In this document: piece by piece, positions 10,509 to 21,412 of the stretch
Numbering within the stretch: the first letter of the stretch is position 1
Layout of the letters: each line of letters starts with the position of its first letter
Source of the DNA: Plantago ovata
Taxonomy: Eukaryota > Streptophyta > Magnoliopsida > Lamiales > Plantaginaceae
DNA length: 64,000 bases
Assembly (NCBI GenBank): GCA_028274465.1
Contig: CM051456.1
Location: 46,925,011-46,989,010, forward strand
Direction: 5' to 3'
Notes under the pieces: model-generated
Told to the model about the DNA's origin: nothing
Seen by the model: the letters and a program-made list of their open reading frames with translations, nothing else
Database searches by the model: none
Made by a program: the position numbers and the translations under genes

Positions 10509-12601
10509 AGTAAGAAAATATGGTCAAAGTTACCCATAGGGTACGCAGCGGAATATCAAAATTTTCTTAACATGCAGGTTAATTGATCATGTATATACCG
10601 TATATATTAAACACGTCAATTAGAAGACTTACAATACTCCAAAAGAAAGCACAAGTACCAAGTCTTCGTAATAGTCCGGTGAATCTTCTCCTTCGTCGAA
10701 GTCGAAGATATCTGCAATACTTTGATTATCTGCAAGACAATAAAAGTTAGTTTCCAGTTCCTTGAACCTCAACCTTGGTATCCACGGATGAACAGTTTAT
10801 CGAAAAGAATGCTAGGATATTCTTTGTGTGGCCAAGAAGATGGGGCGGCGGTTTTTCTCCGGTGAGGGGTGGCGTGGCTTGGGAGAGGTAGGGGAGAGCT
10901 TCTATTTTCTCTAAGAAAACTGGTAGACTAACTGTATGTCTGTGTGTGTTATCAACCATGTAAAAGCTCTATAATAGTGTACTATATATAGTAGTCAATA
11001 GAAGCCTAATGAATAATCAATTAGACTTCATAAAGGAATAAGAATCTAATTCTTATCGCACTAGGAAACCAATTCAAGTCTAGATTCATTCCGAATCAAA
11101 TTAAAACTCAATCAGGAAAATCTAACTTATCCCTTGACTTCTAATAGAGGAAGGAGTCAAACTCCTTCCCCTACTCCAGCTGCGCGCGCGCGCGAGATTC
11201 CTAGGGAGGTTAGGTGGGTTCCGATTTTGGGACCCACTTATAATTCTAAGGCAATTCAAACTCCAAGTAGATTTTGCCCATGTGCATATATTAATTCTAA
11301 ATTAACATATCCTTTCAAATCAAACCTCTATTATATTTCTAAAATATAATCTTTAATTGTATTTACATAAAATACAATTAATCAGCCAATTCAATTAATA
11401 ATTCCAAATCATTAATTGAGCCACAAATTATTATAATTAATTGCAAATCAATTATAATCCATCAATCACAATTAATTCTAAATTAATTGCGATTCCATCT
11501 TCAAGGATATTCGGATAAGCTGAATCACCACATAGTGTGACCCATAGGGCCTCATTGTATTAAGCAAGTCCTAGACTAGGCAAAATGGAATTCCTAGACG
11601 GTTCCATTTGCAATATTATTACATGAGGACGTTTGAGAGGTTTCTCAAAGCAAACCCTTTCGTTGCGAAGTCTGTTGCGCTCAACGCGGCGATGGTAACG
11701 TCCCTTCATCTGATTGACTCGAATGCATCTAGGATCGATGAAGTGTCTATCCCAATAATACATCCACGTGCGTCTTCAGTGAGTTGCATGGTGAATCCAA
11801 TATCTATTATGACTATCATAATAATATTGATACGCTGGCCAGCGGTTTAACCAAGCACAAATATGAACGACTATGAGCAGTGCACTCCTATGCTACACAT
11901 GAGAGATGAATCCTTCACAGAATCACTTATCATCCCCATTTGTATGTAGCCATAATCCTGGATCATGTCTTGGGTCAACTGCTTATTCAGAGCTGACATC
12001 GATGGGTCCACCAAGGATATGGGGCAACAAATGTGATGATAAAGTCCTGTAAGTCCAAAGGACGAATGGCATCACCTCGACAACTTTCCGGTTCCCATAG
12101 ACACTTCGTTGTAGAGTATACATCGATGGGAGTTTCCGGTGGGTACTTCCATTGTTCGGTAATCACCCTTCGAACAACTATGCGGAGTTATGGGAATGTT
12201 TCTTGATTGTCCAACAATCCGTTCTGTGACCGTGGGATCGACTCACACTTGCTCTAACAAGTATAACTTCCACGCATACTAGTCTCAACAGGTTCATTCA
12301 AACCCCTACATCCGAGATGAACCTCGACTAGGGAGAGTTTGGGATAGATGATAACTCACACAGCTCCCACTATCTGTGTGATCGGTCATCTATCCGAGGG
12401 GACATGTTTAATATCAATACAGACAGGAATAGAGATATGACATGCTGTATGCCTGGTGTAATATAAATATGAAAGCGATACTCAATAGTCAAACAACAAA
12501 CATATATTATATTACGTTGACCTGTGTAATAGTACATACATGCCCTTAATAAGGGCTGCATGCCCTTAATAAAGACTGTCTCTAGGACATATACACAATC
12601 A
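10509..12601 (-). repeat. Copia 1 5' LTR
   Basis: The 2.09-kb LTR aligns end to end with the Copia 2 LTRs (23743-25814, 31502-33575) and the Copia 3 3' LTR (51597-53684). The inner end is mutated (AGTAAG for TGTAAG on the plus strand); the outer end is ACAATCA. It contains a (CG)n tract near 11183-11194 and a TATATATAG box near 10980-10992 in the same places as the others. Short ORFs in it are not genes. Confidence 0.9.
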
Positions 12602-12725
12602 ATTCGCCCCCTGCCCCGGGCGATTTGCTTGGGGCGAGCCGAATCGCCCCCAACTCTCTGCCTGTGGGGGGCGATTCGCCCCCACGCTGGGCGGTTTGCC
12701 CCCCACTTCCAGGGGGGGCGTCTTC
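12602..12725 (-). promoter_or_regulatory. GC-palindrome cluster of Athila C, downstream of gag
   Basis: Several GC palindromes around GGGCGATTCGCCC and decayed versions (GGGCGATTTGCTT, GGGCGGTTTGCCC). The position matches the clusters upstream of the env-like leader in Athila A (2533-2571) and B (15034-15122). Copia 1 interrupts the cluster. Confidence 0.6.
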
Positions 12726-12811
12726 GTCTAAAATCGTCTTTCCTTCAGTTTGATGGACCTCCTCTGTCTTTTCACACTTCAACAAGCTAAATTCTTCTAT
12801 TAGTTGCTCAG

Positions 12812-13651
12812 TTACTTCGACTGCTTCAAAAGCCTTTCGATGCGAAGATTGTTTTCAGGTAGCCCTGCGTGTGCTATCTCAAAAACATTCTCAATGGCCT
12901 TAATCCCTGCGTAAAACGCAAGTTCATCCTCCTCACTGATATCTTCGTCCTCAGAATATCCTTCGTATAAGCCTTCAGTTTCGCCCCGATTTGAATTCCC
13001 GTTGGTGACTTGACTCGACATTAGCCTCTCAGATTGTGCAGATCCAATGGCGTACCTTTGAAAGACCTTCTCTGCCTCTTCAATTGTACATTCTTCTAAT
13101 CCTCCACACATCCCATCCACTTGAAGCCTAACATCATCACGTAGACCACCAACAAAATACCAAATCAGCTCCCCGTCGTCGAAACGGTGATGGGGGCACT
13201 CACGTTTATACAACTCAAAACGTTCGTAGGTGTCACAGAACCGCTCATACTCTCCTTGCTCGAATTGCTCAATCCAACTCCGCAAGGCAATCGTCTCATG
13301 GTAAGGCATAAAACGCGCCAAGAACTCCTCTACCACTTGGCCCCAGGTTCTCAGGGAACCTGGTGCTAACCTTGCCATCCAAATTCTCGGTTCATATCCA
13401 AGAGCAAAAGAAAATAATTTCCTGCATAATTGGTCCTCGGTGAACCCCCTTGCTGGAACTTTTGCTATTTCTTCCTCATAGGATCTGATGAAACTCAACG
13501 GATTCATCCCCACTTCATCTTCGAACCTTGGTATCCTTCTTACTACAGAACTTGTTACCTCATACCCTGATAACTCTTCTTCCAAGTATATAGCTGACCT
13601 TTTCTTGACTTGCGAGAACATAGGTGTCAAGCGAGCTTTTAAGGTCGTCAT
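12812..13651 (-). CDS. Athila C Gag (279 aa)
   Basis: Intact reading frame from ATG at 13651 to a stop at 12812. A Ty3/gypsy Retrotrans_gag capsid domain covers roughly residues 50-190 (motifs FIRSYEEEIAKVP, LAPGSLRTWGQVVEEF, CPHHRFDDGELIWYFVGGL), followed by an acidic C-terminal part. No zinc knuckle or protease follows before the stop, so it is shorter than the Athila A gag-protease and clearly diverged from it, though both keep the CPHH(R/G)F motif. The start is chosen as the first ATG after the leader; a longer in-frame extension has no ATG. Gag would assemble the particle and could in principle be used by a pol-less element with enzymes supplied in trans. Expression is unknown. Confidence 0.75.
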   Translation of the reverse strand: MTTLKARLTPMFSQVKKRSAIYLEEELSGYEVTSSVVRRIPRFEDEVGMNPLSFIRSYEEEIAKVPARGFTEDQLCRKLFSFALGYEPRIWMARLAPGSLRTWGQVVEEFLARFMPYHETIALRSWIEQFEQGEYERFCDTYERFELYKRECPHHRFDDGELIWYFVGGLRDDVRLQVDGMCGGLEECTIEEAEKVFQRYAIGSAQSERLMSSQVTNGNSNRGETEGLYEGYSEDEDISEEDELAFYAGIKAIENVFEIAHAGLPENNLRIERLLKQSK

Positions 13652-13825
13652 ACCTGGAAATCTGGAACAGGAGTAACTCAAAACTGAAAATTAGCCTCGT
13701 TAGAAATCTCGAAAATCAAGAAAATTTCTGGAAATCACCTGTAAAATCGAAAAAGACTAATACTACTAAAACTAGGAATTGAATGCTGAAAATATAAATA
13801 AGCTAAACATAAAAAAGGAGTATAA

Positions 13826-13843
13826 TCCCCGGCAACGGCGCCA
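13826..13843 (-). other. Primer-binding site of Athila C (tRNA-Asp)
   Basis: The minus strand reads TGGCGCCGTTGCCGGGGA, complementary to the 3' end of plant tRNA-Asp, three bases inside the LTR. The Athila lineage is known to use a tRNA-Asp primer site. Confidence 0.85.
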
Positions 13844-13846
13844 ATT

Positions 13847-15031
13847 TGATGAATCGGAATTTGTCAGATTCAATTAAACAAATAAATTTATTTTTAGCCA
13901 AAGGCAATTCACAACTACAACGAAAACCGTAGTGTAGCAGTAAAATAACCTGAAGTGTCGATCTCTAAGGACTATAACTAGCTTTATCTAATTTAACTTA
14001 AACTATAAAATCAACAGACGACTTAGCATAGATTTTTCATATCAAGATAATGGAAGTTAGTGATAGGATGATCATTCAAAGCATAGCAGGTTAATAATCA
14101 TGCATGAAGTACCCGATCATTTTGCATAGAGATCTAAGATCATGAATTGTCCAATGTGTTCCGTTCAATTCAACACTACGAAGATAGAGGGCTTAGATAG
14201 ATCAAAGAAATAAAACAATAACTCAAAGTCTGATTCGCATTACCGCCATCATGCATAATTAATAACCCTTCTCTAAGAAATCACATACTATCACCAACGA
14301 TAGATTTAGCTACTCATAGATGTCATGCAATCAACAGAAATCATAGCAAGATTGAATGAAAACATATTTGAAAGATATAAATATAAATAGAAAAATCTGA
14401 GATACAATGTTACCGACGAAGGTTGTCAATCTCCGAAGAATCGCTATCTCACAAGTTCCAAATTGATAAGAAAAATCGTCTCCTATGCTAAGAATTCCCA
14501 GAACAGGCTCTGGAGAATTCCTACCTAAAACTAATGAGAAAGGTATGAAAAAAGGTCTGAGAAAATATGAAAAAACGTAGAGAAACAACAACTATATATA
14601 GGAGTTCGGCACGCGTGGGGCGAGTCGCCCCACACACCGGGCGAACCGCCCCACGTCCCGGGCGAATCGCCCGGGAGTTCCAGTCGGCGAGAGACGCGTT
14701 TTTTACGCATTTTTGGATTTCTTTTCCTTTTCGGACTCAGTTTTTGCCTTCTAGTGACCTTTAAGCCTTCAAACTCGACTCCTAGACTTCAAATCCCATC
14801 CGGAATCTTCTAGATACTCCAAAAATGTCCTCGGAACACCGATTCTTCATTCTCTTCAATATAATTGCCTGGAAAACCATGTTTTTCACCTAAAACCTGT
14901 AAAATGCAAACTAAAGGGAAACGTGACACTATTCTAATAAAATGCACTATAATATAGCTAAATTAACATAGAGGATAGCAAAAATAGGTGAAAAAAAGAC
15001 TCGAATGAAGGTGTAAAATACACGTTCATCA
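13847..15031 (-). repeat. Athila C 5' LTR
   Basis: The 1185-bp LTR has plus-strand ends TGATGAATCGG... and ...TTCATCA and is collinear with the other Athila LTRs. Three GC palindromes at 14617-14676 stand next to the TATA box (CCTATATATAGT on the minus strand, 14592-14602). Confidence 0.9.
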
Positions 15032-15033
15032 AT

Positions 15034-15352
15034 ACGGGGCGATTCGCCCCACATCGCCAGAGAGCGTGAAGCTCTCTGGAAATGTGGAGCGAATCGCCCC
15101 ACATCCGGGGCGATTCGCCCCCCGTACTCAGAGAATGAGAGACGGGATTTCTCCCCAATCTCCTCATTCTCTCATCTTCTTCACCTCTCTTACTCCAAAA
15201 CACCCAAAAACTCAAAAAATCTTCCATCTCACATAAAACTTTCAATTCTCCATCAAATTTTGTATTCTTTAGCTTCAATCGAAGCCCATTACGTGCTCTT
15301 TCATTCCATCCGAACAAATTTCATCCTAGTTCATTCATTCTTCGGATCTGAG
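15034..15352 (+). promoter_or_regulatory. Athila B env-like leader exon with GC palindromes
   Basis: Three palindromes (GGGGCGATTCGCCCC at 15035-15049; GAGCGAATCGCCCC near 15088; GGGGCGATTCGCCCC near 15108) surround another inverted repeat, CCAGAGAGC...GCTCTCTGG (15057-15080). A pyrimidine-rich leader (15150-15230) follows, ending in donor CTGAG/GTAACT. It is collinear with Athila A. A promoter role is inferred. Confidence 0.5.
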
Positions 15353-15904
15353 GTAACTTCACATGAACCCTAATTTTTCAAATTTGGGGGTTTTTTGATT
15401 TATGCTTCAATTAAGCTTATATGATGTATGGGTTGATTGTTTGTGTGATTAGAAACGTTATTCACTATCGTTTGCATGTTCAATTTTGCTTGGTTTGTTG
15501 GTTTGAGAATTTTGCCTACTAGATGTCTATGTCTTGATATGCATTGTTTCTTTTCCTTTCATTCCATGTTTATAGTCGTGCTTATTGATATGATGATGAT
15601 GGACATGATGGTAGAACGCATGATTGATGAGTTTGAGGATTTTTGATGCTAGATTTTTTGCTACTATGGAATGATTTGAGCCTTATGATTTAAGGTTATT
15701 TGTTGTCTAGCATGAGCTTAATGTGATATGTTACATGTCTATGATATGTTGGTGTGTTGCATTTTAGTTCTAGAAGTGGCTAGATTAGACATGGATCTTT
15801 TGAGGAGTACGATTGTTGATGTCATCACTCGTTTGTTTCACTCTTGCATTTGCATATGCATGAATTTGTTTTATGTTGTACAAGATACTAATTGCTGCTT
15901 GTAG
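15353..15904 (+). other. Predicted leader intron of the Athila B env-like ORF
   Basis: The donor GATCTGAG/GTAACT and acceptor GCTTGTAG/GTACC flank 552 T-rich bases, and the ORF's ATG is five bases into the next exon. The same sites exist in Athila A. Confidence 0.55.
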
Positions 15905-15909
15905 GTACC

Positions 15910-17166
15910 ATGCCACCACGTGACAAGAAGAAAGCTGACTCATCTAAGAGCAAGAAGGGCAAAGGGGTAGCTTCAAGCTCCCAACCTTCTCATGAGTTGT
16001 TTGAGCCGTCGCTTTCTGCTATCAACGTCCGCTTAAGGCTCCAAGTGGAGCTTGCTCAAGGTTGACGATCGACCGTTCCTGATCGGAGGATTGAGATTCC
16101 AGAAGGCCATGCTAACCGACCAGGTTACAAGGTGCTCTCTCATTTGTCTAAGAAGAGGAATTGGGGTTGGTTTACTTCCAACCGTTTCAAGGGGTATGAT
16201 AAGAGCCTTCTCCATGAGTTTTATGTTGGCTATACGGATCTTGAAGAGAAGGAGGGTGTTCTTGTTAGAAGCGTAATCGTGCCATGGACTCCTGCCTCAA
16301 TTTCTCATTTTATTCATATGGGGGAACGGGAGTTCACCGGGAGTGACCATTCTTATGTGTATTCGAGGGCTACTAGGGGGATTGGAAGTGATATCACAGA
16401 TGAGATTTGCAACAACAATATGTGTTTCCAAGAACCCGGGGCACAACCAGGACGGATCCATCAGAGTGACCTTAGTCTTGAGTCTAAGGTGGTGATGAAG
16501 TTTTGTATTGCCAATCTGATTCCTAGGAAGAATGACACATGGATTCAACTGAACTATGCTGAGCTCCTCTACTTCTTGTTGGGCAAGCATCGTATAGACA
16601 TCGGGAAGATCATGTATGAAGAATACGAGCGTCATTGGGAGAAGAAGAAGAAGCCCTTCATTTTTCCAAGTTTCATCACGGATTATTGCAAATATCATGG
16701 GGTTGAGCACATTGTTGAGGGGGATTCTGAGGTCGCGGATCTTTCCCCATCAACTATTGATGTGAAATTTAATAGGTATCGTATGAAGAACCCCACGGCT
16801 GCTGATGCTGATGTTGAGGCTTCCCTTCGAAAGCGTGATTCTGATGATGATGATGAGGAGGAGGAAGAGGAGGATACTATGGATACTGATGATGGAGCTG
16901 GCCGAGTTCCTGATATTCCTTCTCTTAGTAGACCGCCACATGCACCACCTCGAGCACCCCATGGGTCTAGAGGTATTGATTTCTCTGATTTTCGGACCTA
17001 CCTCGATGACCGTTTTGGTAGAGTTGATGTTAGTGTTGCAGCCTTGACCACTTCTGTCCTAGGGTTGCAACATAATCTTGATGGATACATTGCCCAACGC
17101 AACCGCGATTGGGAGATAGCTGAGGAGCATCGCCAGAATAAGAGAGAGATTATGTGGGAGCAGTAA
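15910..17166 (+). pseudogene. Athila B env-like auxiliary ORF (one premature stop)
   Basis: The reading frame runs from ATG at 15910 to 17166 (418 codons) with one in-frame TGA at 16063. The N-terminus is Lys/Ser-rich, like a nuclear localisation signal (KKKADSSKSKKGKG). The middle (about residues 75-270) resembles the 'putative plant transposon protein' domain of Athila env-position ORFs, including NWGWFTSNRF, LSLESKVVMKFC and LLGKHRIDIGKIMYEEY. An acidic low-complexity run (16838-16895) and a Pro-rich segment follow, then a C-terminal helix. I see no convincing signal peptide or transmembrane segment, so calling it an envelope protein rests only on position. Without the stop it would be complete. 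Confidence 0.7.
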
Positions 17167-18112
17167 CAACTCATCAGTCACCAACAGGAGGCCCCACAGC
17201 AATCCAATGATCTTCTGTCTGACTTGTGGAGGGACTATTATGGGGATTACAATCCTAATAATTAGTCTTTTCACAAGTCCATTCTTGTATACTCAGCCGA
17301 CCGAGGCCAAACCATTCGGTAACATCTAGTATCACTTTTTATTTCCTCATTCTCTTTTGCTAGGGACTAGCTTGAGTTTCTTGAGGGGGGATGGGATGTG
17401 AACCATTATGTTAGTATTGTTTGGCCTTTTTTCATGTTGACTATGGTATCTTGTATTTTGTCTACATTTGCATTTGCACGTTTACCGCTTTCGTAGTATT
17501 TAGTTGCATACACTACATTCATCCTAGTATAGTTTTGCGTGTTTTATGTGGAGTTTATTGCCAAATTTTTTAACTTTTCTATTGGGTAGGTTAACTAGTT
17601 ATGACCTTTGACCATGCGTTTCATCTCTATGAATTTGTTTGAGGTTTTTCTCGCTTGGCTTGTCACATTTATATATGCACTTAGTTAAGCTTGGTAGTCT
17701 CGACATCACTTAGTGGTGTTTTTTCTATTGCGGTTCACGAGGGCCTTTATAATAAGATGATGCATGTTAGAGTCTTGTGGTTGTTTTCCCGTGTAATTAT
17801 GTACCTAAGAGGCAACAAGTCTTCACCTTGCTTTGAGATTGCTAAATGCCTAGGATGGAGGTAGTGTGAGATTGTGTGATCCTTTGTTTGAAACCTATTC
17901 TAACGAATGGGTTTGGGGAGGGAGTTATGCTATTATTATGACTTGTTTTCGATTTTGAGTGTTGTGAGTTTGTTTTTCTTTTTCGTAAAGTTTGTGCTCC
18001 AACCTATTCTTTCGAATAGGTTTGGGGAGGTCGTTTGTGAGTCATTGTAATTTCCTTTCCGTTGTGCTACCGCTGGCTATATACAAAAAAAAAAGAGAGA
18101 GAGAGAGAAAAT
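17167..18112 (+). other. Athila B 3' noncoding region, first part
   Basis: Collinear with 4170-4990 of Athila A. It contains the two hairpin plus purine-word units and ends in an A/GA-rich run, into which the solo LTR is inserted. No coding sequence. Confidence 0.75.
17892..18030 (+). repeat. Two hairpins followed by polypurine-like words (Athila B)
   Basis: The hairpin at 17892-17911 (partly decayed) and the perfect AACCTATTC...GAATAGGTT hairpin at 18001-18022 are both followed by GGTTTGGGGAGG. The spacing of about 109 bases is close to the 115 bases in Athila A. Confidence 0.75.
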
Positions 18113-19426
18113 TGATGAACTCGCGGATGTCGTGCTCCAACGCGAACGAATCAAATAAATTTGTAATTAGCCAAAGGCAATCCACAACTACAACGAAAAC
18201 CGTAGTGTAGTAGTAGAATGACTCGAGTGTCGTTCTCTCAGGACTATAACTAGCTTTATCAAATCTAATTTAGAATATAAAAACAGCAAACAGATAGCAG
18301 AGGGGTTTCTAGCAGATAATGGAGATTGGTGATAGTATGATTCTTCTTAACATAACGGGTCGATAATCATGCATAATTCCTCGGTCTTGCATAGAGATCT
18401 TTGAATCAATCTAGTGTCCTGTTGCAAATATTAAGCACTACGAAGATAATTGGTCTGACAAGTCAATCACTATTGTCCTAATGTGTTCCGTAATTATTCA
18501 ACACTACGAAGGTAATTGGTCTGATGGTCAACAAGTGTCCAATTGTGCATAATAATTAATACAACACACGAGAATTTAGGCTGTGCCTGATCAACGAAAT
18601 AAAGCAATGACACGGAGTATAATGCGCGATATAGCCATTAGCATGATTATCTTCCCTTCGCTAAGAATTCACATACTACCACCAACGATAAGTTTAGCTA
18701 CTCATAATAGGCATGCAATCAACATAAATCATAGAAGAAAACATATTGAAAGATATATAAAATAAGTAGATTAAACTGTAAGATACAAGTTACCGAAGGT
18801 TGTCAATCTCCGAAGAATTGCGATCCTACGAGCTCCAATCCGCTATGAGAAAGTATCCCCTAAGCTACAGAACTCCCAGGACAGGCCCCGAGAAGTTCCT
18901 ACCTAAAACGATAGAGAGAGGTGAGAAAGTAGGTCTGGAAAGATATGATTTTCGGAGAAAAACTGAGCAACTATATATAGGCCCCGAAATACCACGGGGC
19001 GGTTCGCCCCACACGCCCGGCGGTTCGCCCAGTGTGGGACGGTTCGCCCCGGCTGTGCGGCGGTTCGCCCCCCGGTTTTTTCGCGGAATTTCGCGTTTTC
19101 GGCGCGGTTTTGGATTTCTTCCCCTTTTCGAACTCGGTTTCTGACTTCTAGTGGCCTTCTAACCTCCAGATTCGACCCCTAGACTCCAAATCCTATCCGG
19201 AAACCTTCAGATACTCCAAATAGGCTTCTGGAACACCAATTCCTTGTCAACATCAATATAATTGCCCGGAAATCTTCGAATTTCAACCAAAACCTGTAAA
19301 ATAAAATCTAAAGAGAAACGTGATACTATTCTAATAAAATGCATTAAAATATAGCTAAATTAACATAGAGGATAGCTAAAATAGGTGAAAAAGACTCGAA
19401 TGAAAGTGTAAAATACACATTCATCA
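18113..19426 (-). repeat. Solo Athila LTR inserted in Athila B
   Basis: A reverse-oriented LTR with ends TGATGAAC... and ...TTCATCA, flanked by a perfect 5-bp target duplication AAAAT (18108-18112 and 19427-19431). No internal sequence adjoins it, so it is a solo LTR left by LTR-LTR recombination. It is about 125 bp longer than its relatives, partly because of a local duplication at about 18430-18545 containing CACTACGAAG(A/G)TAATTGGTCTGA twice. On the minus strand, GC palindromes (18995-19075) precede a TATA box (18970-18980). Confidence 0.9.
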
Positions 19427-20139
19427 AAAATCGAAAAAAAGGAAAAAGAAAAACTTCCAGAAAAAAGAAAAAAATTTGGAAAAGAGAAAAAAGAAAAAAA
19501 GAAAAGACCCCGAAAAAGCAAAGAAGGGTCCAAAGAAAGCCAAAAAGCAGTTTGACAAAGTGTTTGTCTCGTTTTTCAGTTTTTGTGATGTTCGTAATCG
19601 AGTTGTAATTTTTGTCTTTTGTTTGTTTCGTGTCATCTGTTCTAGACCACCCTCGTCCTGCCATTCAGGAAGTGGTGATAGTTTATGACTTTGCTTGAGA
19701 GATGGGTAGAATATGGGAGTGTGAACTTTTAGGGAACCCTCCTTCGTTTGATGAGAGCCAGAATTGGTTCGACCTCTTTGAGGGAAAGTCTTAACTTGGT
19801 GAACAGTAGTAAGTCCTCAGTTTCATAGGCATGGGACAACCATTCGTATTTTAACATGTTTCATTGCGTCGTCACTGACTAGGTCCAGGTAGAGAATGTT
19901 ACGAGAGACTATCTTGTTTAACATAGTGCATATGTGAATGTGTATGAGTCAATCGAGGCATTCTTCAACCAATATCCATGTTATGATTTGTATGGTCATT
20001 GTTCATAAGTTTTTGATAGACTCAATAGGTTAGTTCATTTCATTTGGCATGAGACTCCATTTTGTGTGTTGCATTGGTTTTTTGCATTAGAGTCTAGCTT
20101 AGTTGCTTGAGGACAAGCCAAGGTTCGGTTTGGGGAGTT
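19427..20139 (+). other. Athila B 3' noncoding region, second part, with polypurine tract
   Basis: Continuation of the purine tract (19432-19520), then sequence collinear with 5128-5742 of Athila A, ending in the polypurine tract GGTTTGGGGAGTT just before the LTR. No coding sequence. Confidence 0.75.
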
Positions 20140-21327
20140 TGATGAACGTGTATTTTACACTTTCATTCGAGTCTTTTTCACCAATTTAGCTATCCTCTAA
20201 GTTAATTTAGCTTATATTTTAGTGCATTTTATTAGAATAGTGTCATGTTTCCCTTTTCTTTGCATTTTTCATGTTTTAGGTAAAAAAACGTATGTTTATG
20301 GGCAATATTGATGAAGAGGACGAAGTTTTGATGTTTCGAGGACATTCGTGGTGTATCTAGAAGGTTCCGGATGAGATTTGAGGCCTAGGGGACGAGTTTC
20401 AAGGCTTAAAGGTCACTAGAAGGCAAAATCGAGTCCAAAAAGGAAACCAACTCAAAAACTCGCTGTCCACGACTCTGCCGGTCCCGGGCGGTTCGCCCGG
20501 GACGAGGGGCGGTTCGCCTGGCATCCCGGGCGGTTCGCCCCACACTGTTACAATATCTATATATGTTTGCTTATTTTCTACGTTTTTCAGACCTTTTCAC
20601 CTTATTTTGAGAGACAAATTCTCCAGAGCCTGTTCTGGGAATTATTAGCATAGAAGACTCTTTTTCTTATTGATTTGGAAGCTTAAGCATAGAGATTGGA
20701 CATCTTTGATTTTCGATTCTTGCTTGTGAGTTAGCAATTCATCGGAGATTGACAACCTTCATTGGTAACTTGTATCTCACGATTTTTCTACTTTTATTTA
20801 TTTCATTCAACATGTTTTCATTCAATCTTGCTTTGATTCTTGTTGATTGCAATTTATCTATGAGTAGCTAAATCTATCATTGGTGATAGTATGTGATTTC
20901 TTAGCTAGGGTTCTTAATTATGCATGAGTGGCTTCGCGCGTTTAAGACTTGATTTATTGTTTTATTTTTTTGATCTATCTAAGCCATCTATCTTCGTAGT
21001 GTTGAATTGAAAGGAACACATAGGACAATTTGCGATCATGGATTTCTATACAAACTTCAAGTACTTCATGCATGATTATACCCGTTGCTTTGAATGATCA
21101 TACTATCACTAACTTCCATTATATTGATAAGAAAAATTTGTGCTTTGCTTGATTTCTGATTTATAGTTTAAGTTAAATTAGATAAAGCTAGTTATAGTCC
21201 TTAGAGATCGACACTCGAGGTTATCTTACTTCTACACTACGTGCCTTGGTTTTCGTTGTAGTTGTGAGTTGCCTTTGGCTAAAAACAAATTTATTTGATT
21301 AACTGAGTCTGACAATCTCGTTTATCA
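20140..21327 (+). repeat. Athila B 3' LTR
   Basis: The 1188-bp LTR starts TGATGAACGTG and ends TTTATCA. Three GC palindromes (20483-20553) precede a TATA-like CTATATATG (20570). The next base belongs to the FRS pseudogene intron. Confidence 0.9.
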
Positions 21328-21412
21328 TATTGCAAAACAAACTAAGCAATCCACAAGTGTTCAAAGTTTGATATATAAACTTTTTGCTGGTGATAAAAAA
21401 TAACTAAATACT

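Larger units (their letters stand above)
6940..12601 (-). mobile_element. Copia 1, Ty1/copia element, 5' half visible
   Basis: Minus-strand copy of the same family as Copia 2. Going 5' to 3': 5' LTR (12601-10509), tRNA-iMet primer site (10507-10492), 1.3-kb leader with a four-hairpin array, gag, protease and integrase, ending in the integrase C-terminus at 6940. The reverse transcriptase, RNase H and 3' LTR are not in the window. Because Athila A ends at its exact LTR terminus at 6939, the missing half should lie to the left of Athila A. Its outer end at 12601 (ACAATCA) is also a clean LTR terminus, in Athila C. Confidence 0.85.
12602..15031 (-). mobile_element. Athila-like element C, 5' part visible
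   Basis: Minus-strand element: 5' LTR (15031-13847), tRNA-Asp primer site, leader, gag (13651-12812) and a GC-palindrome cluster (12725-12602), where Copia 1 is inserted. As in Athila A, no polymerase lies between gag and the palindromes that precede the env-like unit, so this copy too appears to lack pol. Its outer LTR end at 15031 abuts internal sequence of Athila B, so it is read as inserted there. Confidence 0.8.
15032..21327 (+). mobile_element. Athila-like element B, 3' half visible
   Basis: Plus-strand element that enters the window inside its env-like leader (Athila C is inserted at 15031/15032). It continues through the env-like ORF, a 3' noncoding region interrupted by a reverse solo LTR (18113-19426), polypurine tract and 3' LTR (20140-21327). 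Its gag/pol half should lie left of the window beyond the nested elements. It ends at TTTATCA inside the last visible intron of the FRS pseudogene. Confidence 0.85.

Noticed and set aside
11134-11850. Several 60-90 codon ORFs in Copia LTRs
   Set aside because: They recur only because the LTR is repeated; no start context or domain, and the frames differ between LTR copies.
15910-17166. True viral envelope gene
   Set aside because: Position fits, but there is no signal peptide, membrane anchor or fusion-like region; it is described as an auxiliary ORF instead.
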